Assembly (NCBI GenBank): GCA_900109895.1
Contig: FOBR01000021.1
Location: 1-64,000 of the forward strand
Direction of reading: 5' to 3'
DNA length: 64,000 bases
Source of the DNA: a bacterium A37T11
Lineage (GTDB): Bacteria > Bacteroidota > Bacteroidia > Sphingobacteriales > Sphingobacteriaceae
Made by a program: the position numbers and the translations under genes. Below are positions 7,326-16,447 of this stretch, piece after piece; position 1 is the stretch's first letter, and the number at the start of each line of letters is the position of its first letter. The notes under the pieces were generated by a model. It made no database searches. It was given only the letters and a program-made list of their open reading frames with translations, and had not been told where the DNA came from.

Positions 7326-10300
7326 CTACAGTACCCTTTTCAGGGCCCCGTCCTCATAGATTATGTTCCCTGCATAATCCGTGGTCCTGGTCATTGTCAA
7401 AGAACCTGCATTGATGGCTGACCCCATTACCGGTGTAGTCGAATAATTGGGGTTCCACCGCTGTACCACTTTGAGCTTCCGGCCATCCGCCGAATACGTA
7501 TATTCCTTGCGTGCTTCTGCCCCGGGGCTCTTGATGTCCAGTTGCCGGGGTAAATCTAATGAATTATATTCAGTTAATGAAATACCTTTGTTCAGATCCT
7601 TGATCATCGATCCGTTCTTGTTGTACGTATACTCGGTTGCCACATTGCTGTAGTTCTTAAAGCCGGCTGATCCGGCGGCATCTTCGGCCTTTGTCAGCTG
7701 GTTTCCCGAATGGGTCATGGTCAGGTTGTCCATCAGGCCATAGGTGGTCGTGTTTATCAGACCATAACGCTGCTGGGTGAGCATATTGCCTTGTTTATCG
7801 TAAGTATAGGATGTTTTATAGTGGTCATTGACCGTGGCATCCTGCAGATAGGCAGACGCTGTCAGCCTCGACAGCGGGTCATAAGTAAAGGCATAACCCC
7901 GGGTGAAACTTTCATCCGTATGTTTCCAGCTTATGGCTGATATGTTGCCGTTATAGCGCTTGGCGCTGCCCCCATAGGATTCATTATAATACAGTATCTC
8001 ATTAAACAGTGGTGCCGTGATCGATTTCGTCCATGAACGTATATTATAGGCATAGTTGGTGGTCAGCTTCGCTTGGCTATTCTTTGCAAGAGTCTGTAGT
8101 CTTCCCAGATCGTCATAACTGTTTGCCGCTAAAGTAACCTGCGGTTTTACCGTGGTACCGTCCGTCAGTTGGTGGGTGGTCTTTAGTGACCTTCCGGTTT
8201 GGTCGTAAGTATAGGTAACCACTTCGGTCTGGGTGTTCCTGCCCGTGGCAGCGTGTACATGCTTGCGCTTTACGGGTTGACCAGCGAAGTTGTAGGCGGT
8301 GTATTCTTTTTCCGTACCGCCCGGCAGGTGATTGTTCGAATTGGTTTGTATAAGCCTGCCACGGTTGTCGTAGTACAAGACCGAATAAAGATACGTAGAG
8401 CCGATTGTTCCGTTTGCATTCAGCTGGGCAGTCAGTGTACCAGTCAGCAGGCCTTTTACATTTTGTGAGGGAATACCGAAATTAGTTCCGGAAGTATCCC
8501 CTGCTGAAGCACCCGTAATAACCGCACGAAAGTTTGAACCAACCGGTACATGGAACCCATTCTGAAGGGTAATGCTCGCGGTGGCCGCAACATAGGCATC
8601 CTCATAGGCGTGGAGTACAATGTCTACTTCCGCATCACCAGCTATTCCGTTTGTATTTACAAACGTATAGCCATCGTAGTAGTTGACCGTTAATAACTGC
8701 GGACCAGCCAGCGTAACACCCGAAACGGTGTATCCCTTCATCGCATTCGTTCCGCCTGCATAACTGGCTTTCACCAGTACATTTGCCAGGGGATTAGCCT
8801 GGTAGGCGAGGTTGTTTGTGCATTTTCCGGTCAGCGCGGTACGCCCGAAAGCATCCGGAATGGTAAAGGTCCATTCAGGTGTGGTTTTGGCTCGTTGTTC
8901 ACCATCTTGGGTATAGATTAGCCTATCGGCTTTGTCATATACATAATAAACAGCTTCGCAGCCTGGTAGTTTCTTCCAAATACAACGGTTGTAGGTATCA
9001 TAGTGATAAATATACGCGTAATTCTCAACCGCAGCAGTTGATTCTTTCCACGTTGTATTAGTTGCTGTCAGCGCATCAGCGGCGAGCGGCGGAAGCACGA
9101 AACTCAGGTTACCGTAGTTGTCATAAATATAGTAGGTGTCATACGGCACTGATCCGCTTATCTTACGGGAAAGTACCATACGTCCAGCTTTGTCTTTAAA
9201 TTCATAACTGATGTTATTATCCTCGTCTGTCGTGCGTGTTACATAGAGTTCGTAATCGGCATAAAATCCGTTCTTTTTGAAGGTCGGCACAGCAGAAGTT
9301 CCATTGAGCACATATTGCGCGCACGCTAATACGCCTGAACTACCGAAATTAGCCATCCGGTCAGTTTTAACGGAACGGCTATTGGTATACCAATCATTAC
9401 CCGGTCCATACTGCTCCACTACCAGGTCCAGTGGAGAGTCATCATAAACCGTTTGACTGTATGGCCGCTGGTCACTTCCGTACAGTGTTGTTGCCTTGGC
9501 TTTCGTTTTGATCAGTTGGGGTGCTGGGTACAATCCCCCGCTTGTATTTATAGCAACAGGTAACCAGCTGTTTGATTTCCTGGAAAAGCCATCGTTTTCC
9601 TGCAGCGTCACTAAGTCGCCTCCAAGCGGAGAAAAGTCAAGTTGTACGTTCACCGACGGATTCCCAAAGGAATCAAAATACTGAATGTTCCGCTGCATTT
9701 TATCTGCAGTAAGGTTTTCCAGCTTATCGGTTTCAACCGTTGGAGTGACAGAAATAATATGCGGTTGCCCCCTGGAGGTATTGATGTTGCCAAAGGCGCT
9801 CCTGGCTTCGATGGAAGTGGTAATACTACCATTCTGCGTATTTCCTTCCGAGACCACATAGTAGGTTCCCGCGGGCAATTGTGTCACTTTTATCAATGCA
9901 TTCCCTGTGTTGCTACACTTGCCCTCCCCGCTATAATTGTCGTTGGAATAGATCATGGTACCACTTTCATTTAACAGGCTCATATAGGTATCAGTCACCG
10001 CAGATCCGCAATGGCTCACCGTGATATCCATCGGGTTGGTGAGCTTAAATTTATAGAATACATCGTTGGTAGATTTTCCTGTAAACTGATTGGTGAATGC
10101 AGAAGCAGTATTTTTCGTATCGGTAAAAATAAAGCCCACTTCATGTGTCCCTGCATCAATGGCTGTAGACAATTTGTCACCCACAGGGCCAATAGTGGTT
10201 CCTTTCAAAGTAGTGGTAATATTGCCGTTCTGTTCTCCGTCTGATACGATATAATAGGTCCCTGGCAATAGTGCCGGAACTTTGAGGTATGCATTTTGCG

Positions 10301-11492
10301 TATTTGCACACGCACCAGTTCCGGTATACGCGTCATTGGCATATAATTGATGTTGGTCTGCGGATAGTACCTGCAGATAGGTATCCGTAACGCCAGAGCC
10401 ACAGTTGTCGACTGTTATTTCCATCGGAACGGTCAGGGTAAATTTGTAGAATGCTTCATTTCCTGATTTTGTATCCACCCTGCTTTTACTGAACAAACTG
10501 GTATTTTGAGTATGGCTATAGGTGAAATTTGCCGATTTGCTTCCTATGTTTACGGGATTGGATAAAGATGAACCCACCAATTGTTCTTTTCCTGTCACGT
10601 TAAGCACATATTTAGCATCACTGTATTGCTCCATGCTGAATTTTGAAAAGACGTAATAGGTACCGGGAGGCAGTTCGTAATTGATTTTTTGGGTAGAAAG
10701 GTTTTTATTTTGAATAGATACTTCCGCGATTGTATCCATCGACGCAGAAAGGATGTGCAGGTATAAGGTCTGCATCGATTCGATCCTTGCCGATCCGGTA
10801 TTGTCCAGGCTAATATCCATCGGTTTGGTAATCGTAAATTGGTGCACCAGGTCACGCCTATCACTTTCAGCGTCTAACTCAGAACCATTTTTGAAATCAC
10901 ATTTATAATATTTTAAATCATCAATATTTATTGTATGAGAGGTATTGAATCCAGCACTGAATGTACCCAGTATCGCCGGATAGAAAAAGTCTTCCCCCGT
11001 TCTCCTGGCTACACCTTCTACGTTGGTCTGCATTGAACCGATATCGCTCGGACTTCCCTCATAAGTCAAAGCTTCGGTAACGATATAATAGGTTCCCGGT
11101 TGCAGGGAATAAATAAACGTTTGATAACTCGAATTATAAGGTTCACCGTAAGCTATCTCCTGACCGGTTGCATCGAGTATATATATCCGCGTTCCATTGG
11201 AAAATGAGCTCCCATAGTCGTTGATCTTGAGTTGCATCGACTTGCCCGTGATGGTTAGTTTATAAAATACATCGCGGGCTGGAGGTTCGGTATAATATCC
11301 ATCTGTATAAGGATCATAGAACCGGTGAGTATAATCATCTGTATAGGCACTTGTATTTTTCGTGTCCGAGTAGGTAAAGAAGTCTGAATGAACACCCATG
11401 TCGATAGCGGTCGTCATTCTTGGACGGTACGTCTGGGCAAACAAGCCAGGAGTGCATACACTCAGCAGCAGGATATATAGGTATGTTCTCAT
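7326..11492 (-). CDS. Secreted PPC-repeat/DUF6443/RHS protein (C-terminus lost)
   Basis: 1388 residues with a signal peptide (MRTYLYILLLSVCTPGLFAQ). Residues ~25-560 hold about four PPC-type beta domains, each with a 'NPMDITV..CGS.VTDTYL' strand and an 'LPAGTYYVVSEG' ending. Next comes a DUF6443-like region (QYFDSFGNPSVNVQLDFSP, RPYSQTVYDDSPLDLVVEQYGPG), then YD/RHS repeats (YDDLGRLQTLAKN, YDPLSRLTAS, YTYNKNGSMIKDLNKGI). The protein stops at ALKRVL, where the hyperconserved core should begin; that piece is at 6899-7300 out of frame. The start overlaps the stop of the upstream 1038-aa gene by 4 bp (ATGA), so translation is coupled. Probable delivery shell of a polymorphic toxin, now without its payload. 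Confidence 0.85.
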   Translation of the reverse strand: MRTYLYILLLSVCTPGLFAQTYRPRMTTAIDMGVHSDFFTYSDTKNTSAYTDDYTHRFYDPYTDGYYTEPPARDVFYKLTITGKSMQLKINDYGSSFSNGTRIYILDATGQEIAYGEPYNSSYQTFIYSLQPGTYYIVTEALTYEGSPSDIGSMQTNVEGVARRTGEDFFYPAILGTFSAGFNTSHTINIDDLKYYKCDFKNGSELDAESDRRDLVHQFTITKPMDISLDNTGSARIESMQTLYLHILSASMDTIAEVSIQNKNLSTQKINYELPPGTYYVFSKFSMEQYSDAKYVLNVTGKEQLVGSSLSNPVNIGSKSANFTYSHTQNTSLFSKSRVDTKSGNEAFYKFTLTVPMEITVDNCGSGVTDTYLQVLSADQHQLYANDAYTGTGACANTQNAYLKVPALLPGTYYIVSDGEQNGNITTTLKGTTIGPVGDKLSTAIDAGTHEVGFIFTDTKNTASAFTNQFTGKSTNDVFYKFKLTNPMDITVSHCGSAVTDTYMSLLNESGTMIYSNDNYSGEGKCSNTGNALIKVTQLPAGTYYVVSEGNTQNGSITTSIEARSAFGNINTSRGQPHIISVTPTVETDKLENLTADKMQRNIQYFDSFGNPSVNVQLDFSPLGGDLVTLQENDGFSRKSNSWLPVAINTSGGLYPAPQLIKTKAKATTLYGSDQRPYSQTVYDDSPLDLVVEQYGPGNDWYTNSRSVKTDRMANFGSSGVLACAQYVLNGTSAVPTFKKNGFYADYELYVTRTTDEDNNISYEFKDKAGRMVLSRKISGSVPYDTYYIYDNYGNLSFVLPPLAADALTATNTTWKESTAAVENYAYIYHYDTYNRCIWKKLPGCEAVYYVYDKADRLIYTQDGEQRAKTTPEWTFTIPDAFGRTALTGKCTNNLAYQANPLANVLVKASYAGGTNAMKGYTVSGVTLAGPQLLTVNYYDGYTFVNTNGIAGDAEVDIVLHAYEDAYVAATASITLQNGFHVPVGSNFRAVITGASAGDTSGTNFGIPSQNVKGLLTGTLTAQLNANGTIGSTYLYSVLYYDNRGRLIQTNSNNHLPGGTEKEYTAYNFAGQPVKRKHVHAATGRNTQTEVVTYTYDQTGRSLKTTHQLTDGTTVKPQVTLAANSYDDLGRLQTLAKNSQAKLTTNYAYNIRSWTKSITAPLFNEILYYNESYGGSAKRYNGNISAISWKHTDESFTRGYAFTYDPLSRLTASAYLQDATVNDHYKTSYTYDKQGNMLTQQRYGLINTTTYGLMDNLTMTHSGNQLTKAEDAAGSAGFKNYSNVATEYTYNKNGSMIKDLNKGISLTEYNSLDLPRQLDIKSPGAEARKEYTYSADGRKLKVVQRWNPNYSTTPVMGSAINAGSLTMTRTTDYAGNIIYEDGALKRVL

Positions 11493-14400
11493 TTTCCCAA
11501 TTGGTATATATATTTCTGAAGCATTGCTTTCCGGATGTCTGATGGGGATTTTACATCCAGAAAATAGCTGTCTGTAAGCCTGCCGTAACGATCATAATCA
11601 AACTTGGTTGTCAAGTTGTTCGGATCAGTCATGGAAACTACACCCTGTAAGGGCTTGTATTCGAATTTGGTGATCCGGGCATTGGGAAGTTCTGTGCGCA
11701 GCTGCTCTATCCTGGACCATAAGGCAACAGGGGGCTCGGCATAGGCCGCCCAACCTTCAAAAACATTTGTACCATTATATACCTGCTGAATGGTAGCGTT
11801 TTCGATTTTAGCCACAGGGAACTGCGCCTGATACCCCCAGATGAAACTGATTGGAATGCCATCTTTTCCCATGATCTCTGTCGCATTGCCATAGGAATCG
11901 TACGCATTATATTTTACTTCATCCCTGAAAATAGATGTCTGATCGGTTCTGGACTGTACCTTTTCGGCAAGAGAACTATTAGCTTTAAATAAAATCCGGC
12001 TTTCTTTCCAGCTGTTGTTTTCCATATGCTTATAACGTGATAAAATAGCCGGATAACCCAACAGATAGTCCATACTATCAAGGATGACCGTGTGATCGCT
12101 GTTGGTCGTTTGGATCTGTCGGGGTTTCAGTGACGACCCAGGATTTGTCATATCAAACTGATAGTTATAAGTTTTTTGAGTAGTGACCACATCTTCCCTG
12201 CCATCCACAGCGTAATAAGTACTTTCAGTTTCTTTATCCAGCGCCCTGTACATTTCAGTATCCAGGTAATAAGTGGTTTGCACCTCTCCAGAATTTTCAG
12301 GGAACAAATAGTTTCCGGTTAAAAAGACATCATTGACTGTTAAACCTTCGGTATTTCCTGTAATGAGCCTATGTGGCACATCCACGGCAATGTTGGTTCC
12401 CCAGACCCGTACTGTTTTATAGGTGTAGTCAGTACGGGAAGCCAGCTTATTGTTTCGGAAGCGGTCTGTACGAATGAGAGCTCCATATAACTGATTAGTA
12501 AATGCGTAATGTTTTACATAGTCATCATTTGGTCTATGGGGATGGTCAGGTAATACCCGGGCAATTTGCTGGAGGACAGTTTCCGGCTGCTCCCTCAAAA
12601 ATGTCTGGATAGAACCGGCAGGATCTGCATCATCCCAATGCAGTATATCTTCAAAATTATGCGTTTTTACATTATAACAGTAATTTGATTTCATGGTGAT
12701 ATTATCGGTTGAATTGGTGATTTCCTCGGTCACCATATTGTACATCACAGCACTGCCTCCATTAAAGCTGATATCAGACTCGGGCATGGAACCGTATGTA
12801 AGTATATGACTAACTGTATTATTATCATCATCATAATGTGTTACCGATGAAACATAATCCCGGATGGTGACAATGTGATTAATAGCCCCTCCGCCCCATA
12901 CGGGTACAAAATTTGCCACCTCTGGGCGGGTCAAACCATAGGTATAGTTTTTATAGAACCCTTTTCTGGTTTGGGGATCCAGCGTTTCTATACGCTTTAC
13001 CCGCAGGCCGCCGACAGGATATAGATAGTCCTTGTCATGCGACCTGCTATTATCCCGGAAAGCAGCGAAATTTCCTTCATAAGCAAACGTAGTGGTGATG
13101 CCTTGCGGGTCAGTCACTTTAGTCAGTACTCCAGATTTGGTCCATTCATGGTCCGGCTCGCGGTATGCGCCAGCAAAATTTAATATAAGGGCTTTACTAA
13201 TCCCGCCATTGACATCTGGAAGAATTATACCTTTCTTAAAACTGGGTACGGTTGATCCGCTCTGACTTATACTACCATTACAGAATCCCCAGTGATCTAC
13301 CGCTACGGTATATATGGAAGGAACATTCCACGGATTGTTATAATTAAAGGAATACTTTTTGGGCTCCACCCCTGGAGCCGATATAACGACAGAATCCAAT
13401 TTGGTCAATGCTGTGTTTGAATTATAAGGTGTGATATAAAACTTGATACTTCTTACAACAATTCCGGTTTGATCCTTCACTTCAATGTCATCGAGTACAT
13501 CGCTGTTATTGGGAACAATACCTACGGATTTGTAGCTTACATACATTTTATTTCCCAGGAAATTGACTTCATGCAGGCGTGTTACCGTCATGTTATCGGG
13601 GATATATCTGTTTATTGTTGGGTAATTTACCCCGGCCTGTGTTGCTGAAATGGGCGTTAATTGTGCGTCTGGAGTTCCATTAGTCATTCCAGAAGGATAG
13701 TTTATAGAATAGTGTACATTTTGATTGTTGGTCTGTACCGTAAATGTATTTTTAATGGTATTTCCATTTTTAGAATAATTGACGACAACTTTATTATCAA
13801 GGTTATAATAATGGCCTTGAGAAAATACATTGGCGATCTTTGTGTATGAAAAATTAATCAATGCATTATTTGGATTATTTGGTGACCAGATCGATTTACA
13901 CATCCAGCGCATGACGTTGTTCTCTACGATCTCCTGTTCCCCATCGAACAAATATTTCATACCCCGGGTATCCGTAATACTTATTCCGCTCGCATTATGG
14001 TATTCCACTTTATCATTGTTCCGGGGTATGGATAAAAAATTAATGCCGTCTATAAAATAGCCGCTACCACCTCCATTTGGTAGTTTGTAGCTGAACTTAT
14101 CCGGCTGGGTATCCCGTTCATTGTCTACCAGTTCGTTGTAATATTTAATTTTAGCGGCTTCTCCAGCGGTAGCCGGATTATAACCGCTGGCCGGGTTATT
14201 AAGCCATCCGTAGGGATATTCATCGTCGGCCAAACCACATACCTGCCTGCTAACAGATGGTTCCAAGTTCAATGTCCATCCGGTACCTGCAGGCGTACTC
14301 GCCTCTTTGGGTTTCAAACCTGAGGCATGATAGGACAGGTTCACCGGTATGGAAACTTCTCCGGCCACAATCTCGTATAAAGGTATTGTAATGCTTGGAA

Positions 14401-14605
14401 CGCCGGTAGAATGATCTACCGGATACGACTGGTATTTTTCCATAGCTGCCGCCGTAGGAGAAATTGGGACGACACGAGGTACATCCAGCGAAATACTCGT
14501 TTGGGCATGACTTTTCATGATGGATGCCATAAACAGTATATTGCTGCTTATTAATAAAGCCGCCAGAAAAACATAATTTTTTATCATTTGGTTTTTTATG
14601 AACAC
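11489..14605 (-). CDS. Secreted RHS companion protein
   Basis: 1038 residues with a signal peptide; the better start may be Met7 (MIKNYVFLAALLISSNILFM). The mature N-terminus reads VPISPTAAAMEKYQSYPVDH then STGVPSITIPLYEI and VNLSYHASGLKPKEASTPAG, the SpvB/TcdB-like opening that Bacteroidota proteins upstream of RHS genes share. YD-like repeats appear toward the C-terminus (YNAYDSYGNATEIMGKDGIP, TTKFDYDRYGRL). Such proteins are thought to build part of the shell around the RHS toxin. It is the second gene of the operon, 4-bp overlap with the next, ~176 bp after the tail-fibre-like gene. Uninterrupted. Confidence 0.8.
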   Translation of the reverse strand: MFIKNQMIKNYVFLAALLISSNILFMASIMKSHAQTSISLDVPRVVPISPTAAAMEKYQSYPVDHSTGVPSITIPLYEIVAGEVSIPVNLSYHASGLKPKEASTPAGTGWTLNLEPSVSRQVCGLADDEYPYGWLNNPASGYNPATAGEAAKIKYYNELVDNERDTQPDKFSYKLPNGGGSGYFIDGINFLSIPRNNDKVEYHNASGISITDTRGMKYLFDGEQEIVENNVMRWMCKSIWSPNNPNNALINFSYTKIANVFSQGHYYNLDNKVVVNYSKNGNTIKNTFTVQTNNQNVHYSINYPSGMTNGTPDAQLTPISATQAGVNYPTINRYIPDNMTVTRLHEVNFLGNKMYVSYKSVGIVPNNSDVLDDIEVKDQTGIVVRSIKFYITPYNSNTALTKLDSVVISAPGVEPKKYSFNYNNPWNVPSIYTVAVDHWGFCNGSISQSGSTVPSFKKGIILPDVNGGISKALILNFAGAYREPDHEWTKSGVLTKVTDPQGITTTFAYEGNFAAFRDNSRSHDKDYLYPVGGLRVKRIETLDPQTRKGFYKNYTYGLTRPEVANFVPVWGGGAINHIVTIRDYVSSVTHYDDDNNTVSHILTYGSMPESDISFNGGSAVMYNMVTEEITNSTDNITMKSNYCYNVKTHNFEDILHWDDADPAGSIQTFLREQPETVLQQIARVLPDHPHRPNDDYVKHYAFTNQLYGALIRTDRFRNNKLASRTDYTYKTVRVWGTNIAVDVPHRLITGNTEGLTVNDVFLTGNYLFPENSGEVQTTYYLDTEMYRALDKETESTYYAVDGREDVVTTQKTYNYQFDMTNPGSSLKPRQIQTTNSDHTVILDSMDYLLGYPAILSRYKHMENNSWKESRILFKANSSLAEKVQSRTDQTSIFRDEVKYNAYDSYGNATEIMGKDGIPISFIWGYQAQFPVAKIENATIQQVYNGTNVFEGWAAYAEPPVALWSRIEQLRTELPNARITKFEYKPLQGVVSMTDPNNLTTKFDYDRYGRLTDSYFLDVKSPSDIRKAMLQKYIYQLGK

Positions 14606-14690
14606 GATTCTAAATGTGTTGTATTTTGTGTAATTTTTATAATTGGTATATAATTCCTGCCTACATTATCTATTCAGATATCTTGGGGAA

Positions 14691-14776
14691 ATATTTTACA
14701 AAGCTACACACCCCATAAAAAATCCGTCCCCTATTTATGCATAAATTTCATGCATATATGCATAAATTTTAAGCAG
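14691..14776 (-). promoter_or_regulatory. Promoter/operator block upstream of the 1038-aa gene (copy A)
   Basis: An ~85-bp block nearly identical to 15424-15511. On the minus strand it contains TAGCTTTG (14699-14706), which fits the Bacteroidota -7 box. Upstream of that are two perfect palindromes, TTATGCATAA (14735-14744) and ATGCATATATGCAT (14750-14763). It lies between the stop of the tail-fibre gene and the start of the 1038-aa gene. The conserved palindromes suggest a shared operator; the regulator is unknown. Confidence 0.6.
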
Positions 14777-14781
14777 CTTTT

Positions 14782-15408
14782 CTAAAGTTTATTTTCCAAC
14801 GCCATTAACCGAACCAATATCCCATCATACGATTCCTGTATAGTTTTTATATCTTTCTCTTTGGCTATTAGATGCAGCGTAAGCTCCTCTACCTTTTTTA
14901 ATAGCAGTAAATTCATCGCTGCCAGGTCAAGGCCATCCTGTTTCACTTCAACTGCGGATTGGACTTCTGGAAGATGTCCGTTTCGGTTTATATATTCGGC
15001 TATTTCTTCCAGCGACGGAAGTTTATAATCAGCTTTAAACACATAATCAGGAACACTTATATCTGTTTTTATTTTAATCTCTTTAGCCAGGATATTGCCA
15101 TTAACGGAAAGCTTAGCCTGAGGGGATGCGGTACCGATACCGACTTTCCCGTTTCCATCATTTAGAATGAGATTTCCGGTGTTGGTAGTTCCTGCAAGGG
15201 TACTGCGTATATATAAATCTCCAGAGGTAAAGGTATGTTCTATAATAGTAGCATATAATGGGGTACTTGTTCGAATTTGCATATAGCCAAAGCTGGTAGT
15301 GCCATCTCGTGATATGGATGAAGTGGTATTTTTAGTTCCGGTCCAAAACTCTTGAGCAAAAAGATGGAAAGGCAAGGAGAGTAGAAATGCAATGAATACT
15401 GTTTTCAT
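14782..15408 (-). CDS. Secreted tail-fibre-like protein with C-terminal coiled coil
   Basis: 208 residues with a signal peptide (MKTVFIAFLLSLPFHLFAQ). The middle reads NDGNGKVGIGTASPQAKLSV then NGNILAKEIKIKTDISVPDYVF and NRNGHLPEVQSAVEV, the phage tail-fibre-like motif (resembling the region before an S74 endosialidase domain) very common in Bacteroidota next to RHS genes. The last ~60 residues (LLLLKKVEELTLHLIAKEKDIKTIQES) form a heptad pattern. It lacks a complete S74 protease. As first gene of the RHS operon it may help assemble or surface-attach the complex. Confidence 0.8.
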   Translation of the reverse strand: MKTVFIAFLLSLPFHLFAQEFWTGTKNTTSSISRDGTTSFGYMQIRTSTPLYATIIEHTFTSGDLYIRSTLAGTTNTGNLILNDGNGKVGIGTASPQAKLSVNGNILAKEIKIKTDISVPDYVFKADYKLPSLEEIAEYINRNGHLPEVQSAVEVKQDGLDLAAMNLLLLKKVEELTLHLIAKEKDIKTIQESYDGILVRLMALENKL

Positions 15409-15423
15409 AATTTCATAACTTTA

Positions 15424-15511
15424 ATATTTTACAAATCTACACACCCCACAAAAAATCCGTTCCCTATTTATGCATAATTTTCATGCATATATGCATAAAT
15501 ATTTAAGTAGC
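15424..15511 (-). promoter_or_regulatory. Promoter/operator block upstream of the tail-fibre gene (copy B)
   Basis: Second copy of the ~85-bp block. TAGATTTG (15432-15439, minus) fits TAnnTTTG and ends 23 bp before the ATG at 15408. TTATGCATAA (15468-15477) and ATGCATATATGCAT (15483-15496) keep the same spacing as in copy A. Conservation of both palindromes and the -7 box, while flanks differ, points to function. Confidence 0.65.
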
Positions 15512-15845
15512 TAGGTAAAACCGTTCCTATGATCGTTCTGGTATTGTCGATGCGCAGTAGAGGCTTTATGGTGGTGACTACCTTGCCAGTATCCAGCAGG
15601 AGGGAGAAAAGCATCTCCGTTGATCACCGTACGTCTAGACAACGAAATGGGGCTGTCTTCATCCGCGAGGAGCAAGTTCAAAGCGGAGGCAGCATTATGT
15701 TCCAGACGCTGTGCCCTATTACCCTGCAAGAAATAACCGCGACTGTACTGCTGAGCATCAGCGAACTCAGGATGACCAGGATGATCACCGACATCGCGAT
15801 CACCAGCAACAACGCCCCTCCTTTGAGTTTTCCAGCATTTCCCAT
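15512..15845 (-). pseudogene. Decayed copy of the pilin-like gene
   Basis: The start region (ATG at 15845) and N-terminal helix match the gene at 3713-4996. The copy then loses 4 bp near the 'LMLMQQYSRGY' codons (frameshift). The pieces QYSRGYFLQGNRAQRLEHN, ADEDSPISLSRRTVINGDAF and the codons around the 'TVFT' region are joined by internal deletions. About 330 bp remain of 1284. It is followed upstream by repeat R1 copy 3. Confidence 0.75.
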
Positions 15846-15858
15846 GAGGCCAAGTTAC

Positions 15859-15928
15859 CTGTCTGTTTTTCAAATTCACCACGGAAAACAGCCTGTTCAC
15901 CACGAAAAAATGCCTGTTGGCATAAATA
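15859..15928. repeat. Dispersed repeat R1, copy 3
   Basis: Same 5' flank as upstream of the pilin-like gene, with both tandem ~21-bp units, ending in GCCTGTTGGCATAAATAT; the GGTTATTTATAG tail is lost. Confidence 0.7.
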
Positions 15929-15947
15929 TCCCGTCAACAACCCCTCA

Positions 15948-16441
15948 AAAAACCCATTTGGGTTTTTCCCGGACCCATATCGGTTTACGTGGAATGGGAA
16001 AGGGAACGCGGCATACCCCTATAAAATCCCCGTAAACTAGTCTGGGTTGATGGTTCACCCAGACCGGTGCACACAGCTCTCTGCTGGTCCAGCGGTAAAC
16101 ACTAATGGGTTCACCGTGACACGGTATGGGTACGCGGCTTATTTAAATGAGTTTACCGTGTACCCATATCGTTGTTATATTATACCGAAACGGGTTCCCT
16201 TCGTACTTATATGAGTGTGCGGTGAACCCATATGGGTTCGCGGTAAACTGGTATCGGTATGCCTCGAACCGATAACCTTTTGCATACAACCGAAAAGGGT
16301 ATACGGTATACCCACACGAATATACCGCATACCCAAACAAAACAGCGGCGGCCCGGTTATGGGTCGCCGCTATTGGGTGTAGGTTTGCTGTAAAACCATT
16401 CCGGTTTAACGTGTAGGCATATGGGTATGATGAATACCCAT
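15948..16441. repeat. Palindrome-rich stretch
   Basis: About 500 bp with no convincing gene but many short perfect inverted repeats sharing the words ACCC/GGGT, GTATAC and CGGTAAAC. Seen directly: AAAAACCC-4-GGGTTTTT (15948-15967), GTCTGGGT-9-ACCCAGAC (16040-16064), ACCGTGACACGGT (16113-16125), GAACCCATATGGGTTC (16224-16239), GGGTATACGGTATACCC (16297-16313), a ~10-bp GC-rich stem at 16344-16371 and ATGGGTAT-5-ATACCCAT (16421-16441). The first could act as a bidirectional terminator. The rest look like a field of operators or hairpins of unknown use. Confidence 0.6.
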
Positions 16442-16447
16442 ACCGGT

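Noticed and set aside
15948-16441. CRISPR array
   Set aside because: The repeats are unequal in length and sequence, with no constant spacer length and no cas genes.
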